64,000 bases of DNA from Desulfatitalea sp. BRH_c12 (GCA_000961655.1 LADR01000008.1:62001-126000), one strand, 5' to 3'. Shown: positions 1 through 13,102, counted from the stretch's first letter. The notes: generated by a model not told the origin, from the sequence alone. Numbers and translations: made by a program.

Positions 1-945
1 TGCCCGCCATACCACCTGGCAGTCGTTGTGGGTGGGCTGTCGGCCGAAATGAATCTGAAAACGGTCAAGCTGGCTTCGGCCCGTTATCTGGATCATCTGC
101 CCACTCAGGGCAGTCCGGCCGGCCACGCTTTCCGCGATCTGGAGATCGAAGCCGAACTGCTTGCGCGTTCGCGCGAATTGGGCCTGGGCGCCCAGTTCGG
201 CGGCAAATATTTCTGTCATGACGTGCGCGTGATTCGTCTGCCGCGGCACGGTGCCTCATGCCCGATCGGCATCGGGGTGAGCTGCAGCGCCGATCGCAAC
301 ATCAAAGGTAAAATCACCGCCGATGGCATCTTTCTCGAACAGCTGGATACCGATCCGGCGCGCTATCTGCCCCAGCCCGGACAAGGCGATGAGGAGGCGG
401 TGCGCATCGACCTGAATATGCCGATGGATCGTATCCGCGCCACACTCAGCCAATATCCCGTGGCCACGCGCCTGCTGCTCAACGGCACCCTGATCGTCGC
501 GCGGGACATTGCCCATGCCAAGCTGAAAGAGCGGTTGGACAGCGGACAGGGATTGCCCCAATATTTTAAAGACCACATTGTTTACTATGCCGGACCGGCC
601 AAAATACCGCCTGGATATGCGTCGGGCGCATTCGGTCCCACAACTGCCGGTCGTATGGACTCGTATGTTCCTATTTTTCAGGCGCAGGGCGCTTCGATGG
701 TGATGTTGGCCAAGGGCAATCGCTCGGGGGTGGTCACCGACGCCTGCAAAAAATACGGGGGGTTTTACTTGGGATCGATTGGCGGGCCGGCGGCACGCCT
801 GGGCAAGGAGTGTATCACGCACATGGAACTGATCGAATTTCCGGAACTGGGCATGGAGGCGATCTACAAGATCACGGTCAAGGATTTTCCAGCCTTCATC
901 CTCGTGGATGACAAAGGCAACGATTTTTTCCAAAAATTAATGTAA
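1..945 (+). CDS. Class I fumarate hydratase, C-terminal part (cut by window edge)
   Basis: The reading frame is open from base 1, so the gene begins outside the window; the visible 314 codons are the C-terminal part. It should hydrate fumarate to malate reversibly in the TCA cycle using an oxygen-labile [4Fe-4S] cluster. The segment [12 protein letters not shown] at the left edge and the later motif [15 protein letters not shown] (built around bases 256-300) are typical of class I fumarases and probably hold two cluster-ligand cysteines. The C-terminal domain with AGPAKIPPG and [13 protein letters not shown]-like signatures (here [14 protein letters not shown]) is the beta-subunit domain, so this looks like the fused one-chain form. 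L(+)-tartrate dehydratase is a relative, but the close motif match favours fumarase. The stop TAA is at 943-945. Confidence 0.9.
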   Translation, partial: CPPYHLAVVVGGLSAEMNLKTVKLASARYLDHLPTQGSPAGHAFRDLEIEAELLARSRELGLGAQFGGKYFCHDVRVIRLPRHGASCPIGIGVSCSADRNIKGKITADGIFLEQLDTDPARYLPQPGQGDEEAVRIDLNMPMDRIRATLSQYPVATRLLLNGTLIVARDIAHAKLKERLDSGQGLPQYFKDHIVYYAGPAKIPPGYASGAFGPTTAGRMDSYVPIFQAQGASMVMLAKGNRSGVVTDACKKYGGFYLGSIGGPAARLGKECITHMELIEFPELGMEAIYKITVKDFPAFILVDDKGNDFFQKLM

Positions 946-1025
946 TTTCGTTAATTTGTTAATTTGGTGATCCAGTTCGCTCCAGTGGCTATTGGCGAAG
1001 TTTATTCGGGACTGGCACGGAGGCA

Positions 1026-1201
1026 GTGATCCGGGTGGGTGGTCCGCGCCGCGTCAGCCATGAGATTTAGTGAGGCATAAGGTGTGCGCAGGACATGGGG
1101 CCGCACTGTTTGAGCGCAGCTTAGTTTGCGGCCCGCCGGAGCATGCCTTATTGCCTCACTTAATCGAATGGATGGTGGCGCAGACCACCTGCCCGGATCA
1201 C
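1026..1201. repeat. Nested long inverted repeat (about 176 nt) in intergenic space
   Basis: The 523-base gap between the fumarase and the acetate-CoA ligase holds no credible gene but contains a nested palindrome. The outer arms 1026-1050 and 1177-1201 match at 22 of 25 positions when one is reverse-complemented. The middle arms near 1069-1087 and 1141-1160 (core GTGAGGCA/TGCCTCAC) pair with one indel and a mismatch. The inner arms GGGCCGCA (1098-1105) and TGCGGCCC (1127-1134) pair perfectly. This would fold into one long compound hairpin in DNA or RNA. It could be a REPIN-like mobile palindrome, an mRNA 3' structure of the fumarase transcript, or a small RNA; nothing in the sequence decides among these. 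Confidence 0.75.
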
Positions 1202-1383
1202 CGGGGTTTTTCTTCGTCACCCACGCCGTATCTAACTTAACAGAAGTGGATAACCAGATTTGTTAATTCCTCGAACAGGCGAGTCGTTAATGGGTCAAAT
1301 AATTGATTGGCGCTGTTACCGACTCACCGACTCGACGACTTATCAATCATCAATCAACGAATTAACGGATCAACAAAATGAAA

Positions 1384-1401
1384 ACGGCATGCGAATGCCG
1401 T
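1384..1401. repeat. Short hairpin upstream of the acetate-CoA ligase gene
   Basis: ACGGCAT (1384-1390) and ATGCCGT (1395-1401) form a perfect 7-bp stem with a GCGA loop, 68 bases before the ligase start codon. No T-tract follows, so it is not a standard terminator; it may be a leader structure or an operator. Confidence 0.35.
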
Positions 1402-1468
1402 ATCGATATACTTTATAAACTTTTTACCTGGCCGGCGAACACCGCCGAGCCACACAGAAAGTAGGCTT

Positions 1469-3619
1469 ATGAGAGATCTGGATGCGATTTTTGCGCCACA
1501 GTCCGTGGCGGTCGTCGGCGCCAGCACCATGCCTGGAAAGGTCGGCCACGACATTTTCGTGAACATCCTGAAAGGCGGTTATCAGGGGGTGCTTTACCCG
1601 GTCAATCCGGGCGCTGATTCCATTGCCAGTGTGCGGGCTTATCCGACCATCACGGATATTCCCTATCCGCTGGATCTGGCCATGATCATCGTGCCGCCCA
1701 AGGCAGCCGTTCAATCCGTGAAGAATGCCATTGCCAAGGGGGTCAAGGGCATCGTCATCGTGTCGGCCGGTTTCAAAGAGATCGGCGGCGAAGGGGTGGC
1801 CATCGAGCGCAGCATCGTGGAGATGTGCCGCGAAAGCAAAGTCCGTTTGGTGGGGCCCAACTGCCTGGGCGTCATCAACCCGCTGAACAACGTGCGGCTC
1901 AACGCCAGTTTTTCGACCCGCATGCCCAAAGCCGGCAATGTGTCGTTTATCTCCCAGAGCGGGGCCCTGTGCACGGCGGTGCTCGATTTTGCCGCCCACC
2001 GCGATTTTGGTTTTTCAAAGTTTATTTCAATCGGCAACAAGGCTGACGTGGACGAAGTCGATCTGTTGCGCTACTTCTACAGCGATCCCGATACCGAGGT
2101 GATCATGATCTACGTGGAAGAGTTGCAGCGCGGGCAGGAGTTCGTCCAACTCGCCAAGGAAATTACTGGCGGCAACCGGCCCAAACCCATTCTGGTGATC
2201 AAGTCCGGACGCACCAGCGCCGGCGCCCAGGCGGCGGCGTCGCATACCGGCTCGCTGGCGGGCTCGGAGGCCGTTTACGATGCCATTTTCGCCCAGTCCG
2301 GCATCATCCGGGTGCAGACCATCGACGAGCTCTTCGACTTTGCCATCGCATTCGCCTACAAGAACGAAAATGCCTTGGGCAAGATGCGCCGCAAGGTTCC
2401 CACCGGCAATCGCGTCGCCATCGTGACCAATGCCGGCGGTCCCGGCATCGTGGCCACCGACATGACAGTCGTCTCGGGTCTGGAACTGGCCAAGTTCGGG
2501 GAAGATACCGTGGAGGCCTTGATCAGCCATCTGCCGGCCACCGCCAATGTGCACAACCCGGTGGACATCATCGGCGATGCGGCCCAGGACCGATACGAAA
2601 AAGCTCTGAATACCGTGATCAAGGACGAGGAGGTCGATGGCGCCCTCGTGATTCTGACACCGCAGTCCATGACCAATGCCATTGGCACGGCCGAGGCGAT
2701 CGTGCGCATTGCCAAGCGGTCGCACAAACCGATCCTATGCTGCTTTATGGGCATTATCGACGTGTCGGCCGGCGTCAAATATCTTCAAGAAAACGGCGTC
2801 CCGGTCTATCCATTCCCTGAGCAGGCGGCCAAGGCGTTCGGCGCCATTTACCGCTATTCCAAGTGGCTCAACCGGCAAGAGCTGGCGCCCTTCAGCCTGA
2901 AGCACGACAAGGCGGCCGCCCGTGAAATTGTCGAAACAAACCTGGCGGCCGGGAAAACTTACCTGGGTGAGGTGGAGGGGCTCGATCTGCTCAAAGCCTA
3001 TGGTTTTAAAACATTGCCCACCATTTTGACCAAGACGGCCGAAGAAGCGGTCCGCGAAGCTGAAAAGATGGGCTACCCGGTGGTCATGAAGATCGTATCG
3101 CCGCAGATTATTCACAAATCGGATGCCGGCGGCGTGAAGATCAATCTCGGCAATGCTGAGAGCGTGACCCGGGCGTTCGAGGAGATCATGGCCAACGCCT
3201 TGGCCTATAAAGCCGATGCCGCCATCGACGGCGTACTGGTGCAAAAAATGGCGCCTAAAGGTTTGGAGGTGATTTTGGGCGCGAATCGGTATCCTAAGTT
3301 CGGCCATTTGGTGATGTTCGGTTCGGGCGGCGTGATGGTCGAGGTGTTCAAGGATGTTACGTTCCGCTTGGCGCCGTTTAAACGCAACAGTGCCCGCCTG
3401 ATGGTACGTGGCATCAAGGGGCACGCATTGCTGAACGGGTTCCGCGGCACCCCCAAGGCAGATATCCCCGTTCTGGAAAAATTGCTGGTCTCCCTATCGG
3501 ACCTGGTAACGGACAATCCGGAAATCAAGGAACTGGATATCAATCCACTGCTGGTGCATCCTGAAGGGCAGGGGGCCACTGTGGCGGACTGCCGGTTTAT
3601 TCTGGATCCTCTGGATTAG
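1469..3619 (+). CDS. Acetate-CoA ligase (ADP-forming), fused alpha and beta domains
   Basis: This 716-residue cytosolic enzyme should convert acetyl-CoA, ADP and phosphate to acetate, CoA and ATP, or run in reverse to activate acetate. The N-terminal CoA-binding domain opens with IFAPQSVAVVGAS (about residues 6-18). Two succinyl-CoA-synthetase-like domains follow, containing the phospho-histidine motif ASHTGSLAG with His at about residue 259. The C-terminal third is an ATP-grasp domain with the typical GYPVVMKIVSP and HKSDAGGVK stretches. The length fits the fused alpha-beta form. With the pyruvate oxidoreductase at 6028 it forms a pyruvate to acetyl-CoA to acetate plus ATP route. Substrate range (acetyl, propionyl or aryl acyl-CoA) cannot be read from the sequence. 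Confidence 0.9.
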   Translation: MRDLDAIFAPQSVAVVGASTMPGKVGHDIFVNILKGGYQGVLYPVNPGADSIASVRAYPTITDIPYPLDLAMIIVPPKAAVQSVKNAIAKGVKGIVIVSAGFKEIGGEGVAIERSIVEMCRESKVRLVGPNCLGVINPLNNVRLNASFSTRMPKAGNVSFISQSGALCTAVLDFAAHRDFGFSKFISIGNKADVDEVDLLRYFYSDPDTEVIMIYVEELQRGQEFVQLAKEITGGNRPKPILVIKSGRTSAGAQAAASHTGSLAGSEAVYDAIFAQSGIIRVQTIDELFDFAIAFAYKNENALGKMRRKVPTGNRVAIVTNAGGPGIVATDMTVVSGLELAKFGEDTVEALISHLPATANVHNPVDIIGDAAQDRYEKALNTVIKDEEVDGALVILTPQSMTNAIGTAEAIVRIAKRSHKPILCCFMGIIDVSAGVKYLQENGVPVYPFPEQAAKAFGAIYRYSKWLNRQELAPFSLKHDKAAAREIVETNLAAGKTYLGEVEGLDLLKAYGFKTLPTILTKTAEEAVREAEKMGYPVVMKIVSPQIIHKSDAGGVKINLGNAESVTRAFEEIMANALAYKADAAIDGVLVQKMAPKGLEVILGANRYPKFGHLVMFGSGGVMVEVFKDVTFRLAPFKRNSARLMVRGIKGHALLNGFRGTPKADIPVLEKLLVSLSDLVTDNPEIKELDINPLLVHPEGQGATVADCRFILDPLD

Positions 3620-3824
3620 TTGTGGTCGATTTCGCTGATTGGATGATTCGTCCATTCGTGAGCAGGACATCCTTTCTGATTTGCTTTCAAGTCTGTTGTG
3701 GACTACCTTGGTGATATTCGGAACGCGCCTGCTTGGTTGCTTATCCGGAGCTTGGATAGCATCTTAAGAAGAGTGAAGAAAATGCCTGAATGGGCGAATC
3801 GACGATCAAAATTCTGGAGGGGTC

Positions 3825-5702
3825 ATGACCAAATCGCTTTACTGGGCCGACGGGTATCTTGAAAAAAGGCAGACTGCAGAACAGGCCATCAAGCGAATCA
3901 GGCCAGGCCAGCGTGTTTTTATCGGCTCGGCCTGCGGCGAACCCCCGGCATTGGTGCAGGCCCTGGCCGAACATGCCCATCGTTTCACCGGTCTTGAAAT
4001 TGTGCGCATGATGAGCCTTGAATCAGTGCCTCTGACGGAGATCGCGAACAAAACGTCTGAAGCCAGTTTGAGCATCCGGCACATCTATCTAGGATCGGCC
4101 AGTTCGGACAGCTTTGCCCACAATTTGCGTTTTTTCATGCCGATGAACATGTCCGATGTTCCCCTGCTGTTCAAGAGCCGCAAGTTGCCGATCGATGTGG
4201 CGCTGATCCAGGTGTCGCCACCGGATGATTTCGGCTGGATGAGCCTGGGCGTGTCGGTGGATGTCACCCTGGCCGCGGCCACTTCGGCCACGCATGTGAT
4301 CGCGCAGGTCAACCCGCGTATGCCACGGGTGATGGGCCGCAGTTTTATCCACGTCAACGATGTGCACAGCATCGTAGAACACGAGAATGAACTGCTGACC
4401 GTCGAACCGCCGCCGCGTTCGGAAATATCCACCTGGATCGGGCGTCACATTGCCCGGTTGATCGAAGATGGCTCTACTTTGCAAGTGGGTCTGGACGCCA
4501 ATTCACAGGCGACGGTGCAGGCGCTTTCCCAGAAAAACGATCTGGGATTTCATTCCCAGTACCTGACCAACGATGCCATGAACCTGTATGCGACCGGTGT
4601 GATCAATAATCGTAAAAAGGGGTTCAACGAAGGCAAGCTGGTGGCCTCGGCTGCTCTGGGCACCAAAGAGTTGTATGAATTCTTACATGACAATCCAGCC
4701 ATCGAGTTTCATCCATCGGAATACGTGAATGATCCTTATATCATTTCGCGGCACAACCGCATGGTCTCCTTGAATGTGGCCAAAAGCGTTGATTTGACGG
4801 GTCAGGTGTCAGCCGATGCGGTGGCCCAGACGCTTTTTGCCGGAGTCAGCGGCATTGTCGATTTCGTGCGCGGCGCCCGCCGGAGTCCCGGCGGCAAATC
4901 GATCCTGATGCTACCGTCCACGGGCGCGGGCGGCAAAAAAAGTCGTATTGTGCTCAAGCTGCGTGACGAAGCCGTTGTGGTGCCGCGCGGCGATGTTCAC
5001 TATGTGGCCACCGAATACGGCGTGGTCAATCTTTTCGGCAAGAGCTTGCAGGAGCGGGTGATCGCCATGATCAGCATTGCCCATCCCAATTTCAGGGACG
5101 AGCTGTTCGAGGCAGCCAAGGAAGCCCGTCTGGTCGGCCCCGAACGGACCTTGGGCGAGGCCGCGCGGGCTGTTTACCCAGTCAACCTTGAAGAATCCAT
5201 TGAGGTCGAAGGCGAAACCATCATGGTTCGGCCGGCCAAACCGGTCGATGAACGCCGTATTCAAGAACATTACTACCATTTGGACAAAGAGGACGTCTTC
5301 CTGCGTTTTTTCCATGAAAAAACCAGCTTCGACCGCTGGGAAATCGAGAATAAATCCCAGATCGACTATATCAAGGATCTGACCTTGATCGGCGTGGTCG
5401 GTGAATCCGGTTTTGGAAAAGTGGTGGCGGTAGGCGAGTACCTGCTTCTGGTCGACCGCAACATGGCCGAGGTCGCCTTTACGGTGAGCAAAGAGTTCCA
5501 GGGCAAGGGGCTGGGTAAAATTTTCATCCGGAAAATGGCCCAGGCGGCTCGCGAGCAAGGCATCGCGGGACTGATGGCCTACACAGCCTCGCACAATCAG
5601 GCCATGATCCGGCTGTTTAAAACACTGCCTTATAAAGTGACCACCAGTTTCGACGGCGAAGCCTTGACCCTGAGCTGCAAGTTCGATGAATTGAAGGAAT
5701 GA
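3825..5702 (+). CDS. Acetyl-CoA hydrolase/CoA-transferase fused to a GNAT domain
   Basis: The protein has 625 residues. Residues 1 to about 440 are an acetyl-CoA hydrolase/CoA-transferase (4-hydroxybutyrate CoA-transferase type) domain, shown by the N-terminal IRPGQRVFIGSACGEP segment, by FGWMSLGVSVD and by the family motif TEYGVVNLFGKS. From about residue 465 the chain is a GNAT acetyltransferase, with the acetyl-CoA pyrophosphate-binding loop VSKEFQGKGLGK. A good ribosome site (GGAGG) lies just before the ATG. The first domain probably moves CoA between acetyl-CoA and another acid. The GNAT domain could acetylate a protein, or sense acetyl-CoA as in the fused Pat-type acyltransferases. Context (ADP-forming ligase before, pyruvate oxidoreductase after) supports acetyl-CoA/acetate metabolism; the exact acceptor is unknown. 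Confidence 0.85.
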   Translation: MTKSLYWADGYLEKRQTAEQAIKRIRPGQRVFIGSACGEPPALVQALAEHAHRFTGLEIVRMMSLESVPLTEIANKTSEASLSIRHIYLGSASSDSFAHNLRFFMPMNMSDVPLLFKSRKLPIDVALIQVSPPDDFGWMSLGVSVDVTLAAATSATHVIAQVNPRMPRVMGRSFIHVNDVHSIVEHENELLTVEPPPRSEISTWIGRHIARLIEDGSTLQVGLDANSQATVQALSQKNDLGFHSQYLTNDAMNLYATGVINNRKKGFNEGKLVASAALGTKELYEFLHDNPAIEFHPSEYVNDPYIISRHNRMVSLNVAKSVDLTGQVSADAVAQTLFAGVSGIVDFVRGARRSPGGKSILMLPSTGAGGKKSRIVLKLRDEAVVVPRGDVHYVATEYGVVNLFGKSLQERVIAMISIAHPNFRDELFEAAKEARLVGPERTLGEAARAVYPVNLEESIEVEGETIMVRPAKPVDERRIQEHYYHLDKEDVFLRFFHEKTSFDRWEIENKSQIDYIKDLTLIGVVGESGFGKVVAVGEYLLLVDRNMAEVAFTVSKEFQGKGLGKIFIRKMAQAAREQGIAGLMAYTASHNQAMIRLFKTLPYKVTTSFDGEALTLSCKFDELKE

Positions 5703-9684
<3,982 letters not shown>

Positions 9685-9702
9685 ATTCCATCGAATAAAA
9701 AC

Positions 9703-9737
9703 AAAGGCCGCTTCCTCGTGCGACGAGGCGGCCTTTT
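9703..9737 (+). terminator. Intrinsic terminator of the pyruvate oxidoreductase gene
   Basis: AAAGGCCG (9703-9710) pairs with CGGCCTTT (9728-9735) and CCTCGT pairs with ACGAGG inside it, with a 3-base bulge. A T-rich run (TTTTCATTTTTT) follows. It starts 18 bases after the stop codon. Confidence 0.85.
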
Positions 9738-9797
9738 CATTTTTTGATGCTGAAAGATCGTTGTCATTCTTCTAACTGGCTGGATATAGGAAAACCA

Positions 9798-10478
9798 ATG
9801 ATGAACGCGCACTCGACCCCGTCGGACGCACCGCTTCGTCACTGTCGGCGTTGCGGCACCTGTTGCTGCAAGGGTGGACCGGCCCTGCATCAGGAAGATC
9901 GTGAAAAAGTAGAGACAGGCAAAATTCCCCTCAAGGACCTTTTCACCATTCGCCAGGGGGAACCGGCCTATGACAACGTCCGCCGTATGGCCGCGCCAGC
10001 GGCTACGGACATCATAAAAATCAAAGGGACCGCGCCCAATGACGCTACTTGTTGCTATTTTGATCAGGAGCAGGTCGGATGCCGGATTTACGAGCTCCGG
10101 CCATTGGAGTGCCGCACATTGTCTTGCTGGGATACCAGCGCGATCATGGAAATTTACGATAAGGACCGTTTGACGCGCGCCGATCTTTTATCCCGTCTGC
10201 CCGGACTCAGCGATCTGGTGGTTGAACACCAGGCGCGTTGCAGCTATGAGCGCGTGGCCCGTTGCGCTGCCGATGTGCGCAAGGATGCTTCCAATGCGGC
10301 GGCAGTCGAGACACTTCTGGAGATCGTTCGTTACGACCAAAGCCTGCGCCAAGTGACCGTCGAACGCACGCGCCTGGACCCTGAGCTACTTGATTTCCTT
10401 TTCGGATGCCCCCTGTCTGAAACGATCAACAGGTATAAGGTCAAGCTGGATCGGTCGGGAGTTTCATTAATGCGTTGA
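9798..10478 (+). CDS. YkgJ-family cysteine cluster protein
   Basis: The protein has 226 residues from the chosen ATG. An upstream in-frame ATG at 9744 would begin just behind the preceding terminator and has no ribosome site, so the start at 9798 after TAGGAAAACC is preferred. It carries the CxxCGTCCC motif at its N-terminus (CRRCGTCC followed by CKGG), then a middle CCYF and a CRIYELRPLECR segment, the pattern of the YkgJ/UPF0153 zinc- or iron-chelating family. Members of this family are found next to many metabolic genes, and their biochemical role is not established. The gene is convergent with the nitrilase-family gene on the other strand. Confidence 0.8.
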   Translation: MMNAHSTPSDAPLRHCRRCGTCCCKGGPALHQEDREKVETGKIPLKDLFTIRQGEPAYDNVRRMAAPAATDIIKIKGTAPNDATCCYFDQEQVGCRIYELRPLECRTLSCWDTSAIMEIYDKDRLTRADLLSRLPGLSDLVVEHQARCSYERVARCAADVRKDASNAAAVETLLEIVRYDQSLRQVTVERTRLDPELLDFLFGCPLSETINRYKVKLDRSGVSLMR

Positions 10479-10512
10479 TTCGTCGATTGATTTATTCTTC
10501 AAAGAATCAACG
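10473..10512. terminator. Hairpin between two convergent genes
   Basis: CGTTGATTC (10473-10481) and GAATCAACG (10504-10512) form a 9-bp stem overlapping the stop codons of both convergent genes, with an AT-rich loop. A bidirectional terminator is plausible, but there is no clean T-tract. Confidence 0.35.
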
Positions 10513-11316
10513 AACATACAATTCAGGTCGGCGATTGGGGAAAAAGTGGCGCATGGCATGGGTGCGCACGGCTTCGAGGTCTTCGGCCTTCAGATCGACC
10601 ACCAGAATACCCTCCTCATCTTCCACGCGTTTGGCCAGGATGTTGCCCGAAGGGGCGACGACCAACGCATTGCCGGGGAATGCCAGGCCACGCCCATTGG
10701 TGCCCCACTGGTTGCACGCCACGACAAATACACTGTTGTCATAAGCGCGTGCCGGCAGATGGCGCAGCCAGGATTGATGCTTGGCAGCAGCATCTCCACG
10801 GGGGGAAGCATGGGGCATGAAAATGATCTGGACACCTTTCTGCGTCATGGTCGTGGCCAGTTCTGGAAAATGACCGTCGTAGCACAACTGGATACCGAAA
10901 GTGGCCTGGGTTGCTTCGAAAACCGGAACATCCTGCCCTGGTGAAAAGAAGGCTGATTCGTTCGGCGCCAGGTGCAGCTTGCGATACACATCTATTTTGC
11001 CATTGGGCCAGAATACGCCATGCGTGGCAAACGGGAGGCCTGTGGGATTGTATTCGGCCAATCCGGCCAGAATGATCAGACCGGATGCTTGCGCGAGCGC
11101 CGACAGGCGTGCGCCGGCAGGGCCGGATATCGGTTGGGCCAAAGCGGTGATATCCGTGTGATTGCAATATCCGGTCACGTTCAGTTCAGGAAAGCAGACC
11201 AGTTTGGCACCGGCTTGCGTGGCGCGTTCAACCCACAAGCCGGTCCGGACCAGATTATCCTCGATCTCCCCGAAAGGAGCCCGGCACACGACAACAGCGA
11301 CACGGAGATTTTGCAT
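10507..11316 (-). CDS. Carbon-nitrogen hydrolase (nitrilase superfamily)
   Basis: This 269-residue cytosolic amidase-type enzyme has the full catalytic triad of the nitrilase superfamily: Glu44 in the FPEL motif, Lys113 in YRKLHL and Cys145 in QLCYDGHFPE. The sandwich fold is complete, with the family's usual C-terminal VVDLKAEDLEAVR strand. It could hydrolyse an omega-amide, N-carbamoyl compound or simple aliphatic amide. The sequence does not give the substrate, and neighbouring genes (a YkgJ-family protein, an ahb-like protein) do not point to a pathway. The ATG is the only start giving a complete first strand (LRVAVVVC). Confidence 0.88.
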   Translation of the reverse strand: MQNLRVAVVVCRAPFGEIEDNLVRTGLWVERATQAGAKLVCFPELNVTGYCNHTDITALAQPISGPAGARLSALAQASGLIILAGLAEYNPTGLPFATHGVFWPNGKIDVYRKLHLAPNESAFFSPGQDVPVFEATQATFGIQLCYDGHFPELATTMTQKGVQIIFMPHASPRGDAAAKHQSWLRHLPARAYDNSVFVVACNQWGTNGRGLAFPGNALVVAPSGNILAKRVEDEEGILVVDLKAEDLEAVRTHAMRHFFPNRRPELYVR

Positions 11317-11486
11317 ATAGCCTCAATTTATGACAACACCGGATCCCTTTTATAAGAAAGAATCACGCAAGCATGCACGTAAGCTTGCAACACGGGGAGG
11401 TGAGCATGTCAAATCGACAGAATGCCTCCCTTTACACTTAACACTTCGCCCATAATCACTGGAGCGGAATGCATAGCCGGATTTTT

Positions 11487-11936
11487 TTATACCTCGAACT
11501 GTGCCCGAATTTTGAACACCTTGGTGGCAGGCAGATTCATAATATGGTCGACCCCGGTTTCCGCTCTGATCCGTGCCAGGTTCTCTTCGATTTCTTCGGT
11601 GGAGCGCGCAATAAAGGTGAACCAGATATTGATCGTGTTCTCGCGCTGATAATTGTGCGTGACACCGGGATAGCGGTTGACCACTTCGGAAAAAGAGTCG
11701 ATTTTTTCATCCGGTACACGGGCGGCGCACAAAGTGCTGACAAACCCGACTTTGCCCGGAACAAAATTGGCGCCGATGCGTCGGACAATGCCGCTATCCT
11801 TCATGGCTTTTACGCGTCGGATCACCTCATCTTCATTCAGGCCCAGTTCCATTGCAATACGCGCAAAGGGTCTGGAGTCGATAGGAAAATCGGCTTGAAT
11901 GCGATTAATAATGGATTTGTCAAACTCGTCCAGCAT
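11487..11936 (-). CDS. Siroheme decarboxylase subunit (AhbA/AhbB type, Lrp/AsnC-like)
   Basis: This 149-residue protein has an N-terminal winged-helix segment of AsnC type (FDKSIINRIQADFPIDSRPF, IARELG-like helix) and a C-terminal RAM-like fold. The stretch RYPGVTHNYQRENTINIWFT is typical of the AhbA/AhbB/NirD-L-G-H proteins, which decarboxylate siroheme or didecarboxysiroheme rather than bind DNA. In sulfate reducers AhbA and AhbB remove two acetate groups of siroheme on the alternative heme route. Start choice: an upstream in-frame ATG at 12005 adds 23 unconserved residues, whereas the ATG at 11936 follows AAAGGAG. Only one subunit gene is in the window. A plain Lrp-type regulator remains possible but is less likely given the C-terminal motifs. 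Confidence 0.75.
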   Translation of the reverse strand: MLDEFDKSIINRIQADFPIDSRPFARIAMELGLNEDEVIRRVKAMKDSGIVRRIGANFVPGKVGFVSTLCAARVPDEKIDSFSEVVNRYPGVTHNYQRENTINIWFTFIARSTEEIEENLARIRAETGVDHIMNLPATKVFKIRAQFEV

Positions 11937-12074
11937 ACCCCCCCGGGCTCCTTTATCTCTTTTCGCTTGACCACAACGTGCCAGATTATAAGTTGTCTCG
12001 TACATTTTTCTTTTTTAATGCTCAACGCTTTGAGCCCACCTGTCGTGGAAACGCACAGTCCAAGATAAGCAGTC

Positions 12075-12473
12075 TTACGCACCCACAATCGAAATATCAA
12101 GTTTTCGCACGCGCGGACCGTCGAATTCGCAGAAAAAGATGCCTTGCCAGGTCCCCAGCGCCAGGCGGCCCCCGACGACCTGGATCAATTCGGAGGCGCC
12201 CACCAGAGAAGCTTTGGCATGCGCGGCGGAGTTGCCCTCCAAATGGCGGTAGTCCGCTTGCCAGGGAATCAGACGATCGAGCACCGTCAGTATATCTTCA
12301 CGGACGCTGGGATCGGCGCTCTCGTTGATCGTCACCGCCGCAGTCGTGTGGGGGACAAACAGCATGCAGGTCCCCTGTGTAATGGTGTGATCGGTCAGGG
12401 CTTGTTGCACTTGCGCGGTGATGTCGATCATTTCGGATTTGGCGTGGGTTTTGACGGTTATGGTGGTCCGCAT
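12075..12473 (-). CDS. YjbQ-family protein (UPF0047, secondary thiamine-phosphate synthase)
   Basis: The protein has 132 residues from the ATG that follows GCGGAGAATGCC; a longer frame from 12512 is not needed. It shows the UPF0047/YjbQ signatures: CMLFVPHTTAAVTINESADP near residue 35-55, a central HLEGNSAAHAKASLVG, and LGTWQGIFFCEFDGPR at the end. The family forms small trimers with a conserved His/Asp/Glu pocket and has weak thiamine-phosphate-synthase activity in E. coli; its physiological job is uncertain. It is on the same strand as dsrC but lies beyond dsrC's terminator. Confidence 0.85.
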   Translation of the reverse strand: MRTTITVKTHAKSEMIDITAQVQQALTDHTITQGTCMLFVPHTTAAVTINESADPSVREDILTVLDRLIPWQADYRHLEGNSAAHAKASLVGASELIQVVGGRLALGTWQGIFFCEFDGPRVRKLDISIVGA

Positions 12474-12652
12474 GGCATTCTCCGCTTTAGGGCAGGCTGA
12501 TTGTTTGCGCATGTCTTACGACACTAAAAGCCTACAACAAGCCTGAATGAGTCGCAATAGCGGATCTCCTACAGGCAAGATTGAAATCCGCCTCCAAAGA
12601 CACCGGACAGTGGAGGCAGATGCTTAAGCGCCGCAAATCATCCCCCATAATG

Positions 12653-12683
12653 AAAAAAGGCTCTGCGGTAACGCAGAGCCTTT
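12653..12683 (-). terminator. Intrinsic terminator of dsrC
   Basis: A perfect 12-bp stem, AAAGGCTCTGCG (12656-12667) with CGCAGAGCCTTT (12672-12683), has a 4-base loop. Read on the minus strand it ends in a run of T (complement of A 12653-12658). It lies 24 bases after the dsrC stop. Confidence 0.92.
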
Positions 12684-12707
12684 GCAGTAACTATGAATCG
12701 CTTAAAA

Positions 12708-13025
12708 CTATACGCAGCCGGTCGGTTTGGGCAGGCCAGCCATTTTACAAGCTCCTTTGCCCGGTCCGGACGGGAACAGCTCGTAGATGTGTTTCAGTTT
12801 GAAGCCGGTCACTTTGGACAGAACGCGGACCATGGGGGCGATGCCATTTTTCTCATAGTACTCGCGGAGCACTTCGATAACTTTCTTGTGCTCGTCGTTC
12901 AGCTCATCAATGCCCTCCTGGGCTTTGACGTACTGCACCCACTCTTCGCTCCAGTTTTTGTAATCATCGATGAATCCGTCTTCGTCTACGCTAAAAGATT
13001 TTCCACTAAATTCAACTGTCGGCAT
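12708..13025 (-). CDS. dsrC: DsrC, sulfur-carrier partner of dissimilatory sulfite reductase
   Basis: This 105-residue cytosolic protein is the co-substrate of DsrAB: its C-terminal arm carries sulfite-derived sulfur as a trisulfide between two cysteines. Both are present, Cys93 in KGACKMAG and Cys104 as the penultimate residue in PTGCV. The body (EDGFIDDYKNWSEEW, LREYYEKNGIAPMVRVLSK) matches canonical DsrC rather than the TusE or RspA paralogues lacking one Cys. A strong ribosome site (AAAGGAGG) precedes the ATG. The gene has its own promoter (13103-13131) and terminator, so it is expressed alone and probably at high level. dsrAB is not in the window. The unit directly upstream on the same strand encodes an Hdr/Flx-type complex, a candidate partner for reduction of the DsrC trisulfide. 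Confidence 0.96.
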   Translation of the reverse strand: MPTVEFSGKSFSVDEDGFIDDYKNWSEEWVQYVKAQEGIDELNDEHKKVIEVLREYYEKNGIAPMVRVLSKVTGFKLKHIYELFPSGPGKGACKMAGLPKPTGCV

Positions 13026-13102
13026 TTACAATCCTCCTTTGCCAGAATTTTATGGTTCGCGGCTACTCAGCCATTGTAATTTCCCAAAGTGTGAAGTTAA
13101 AA

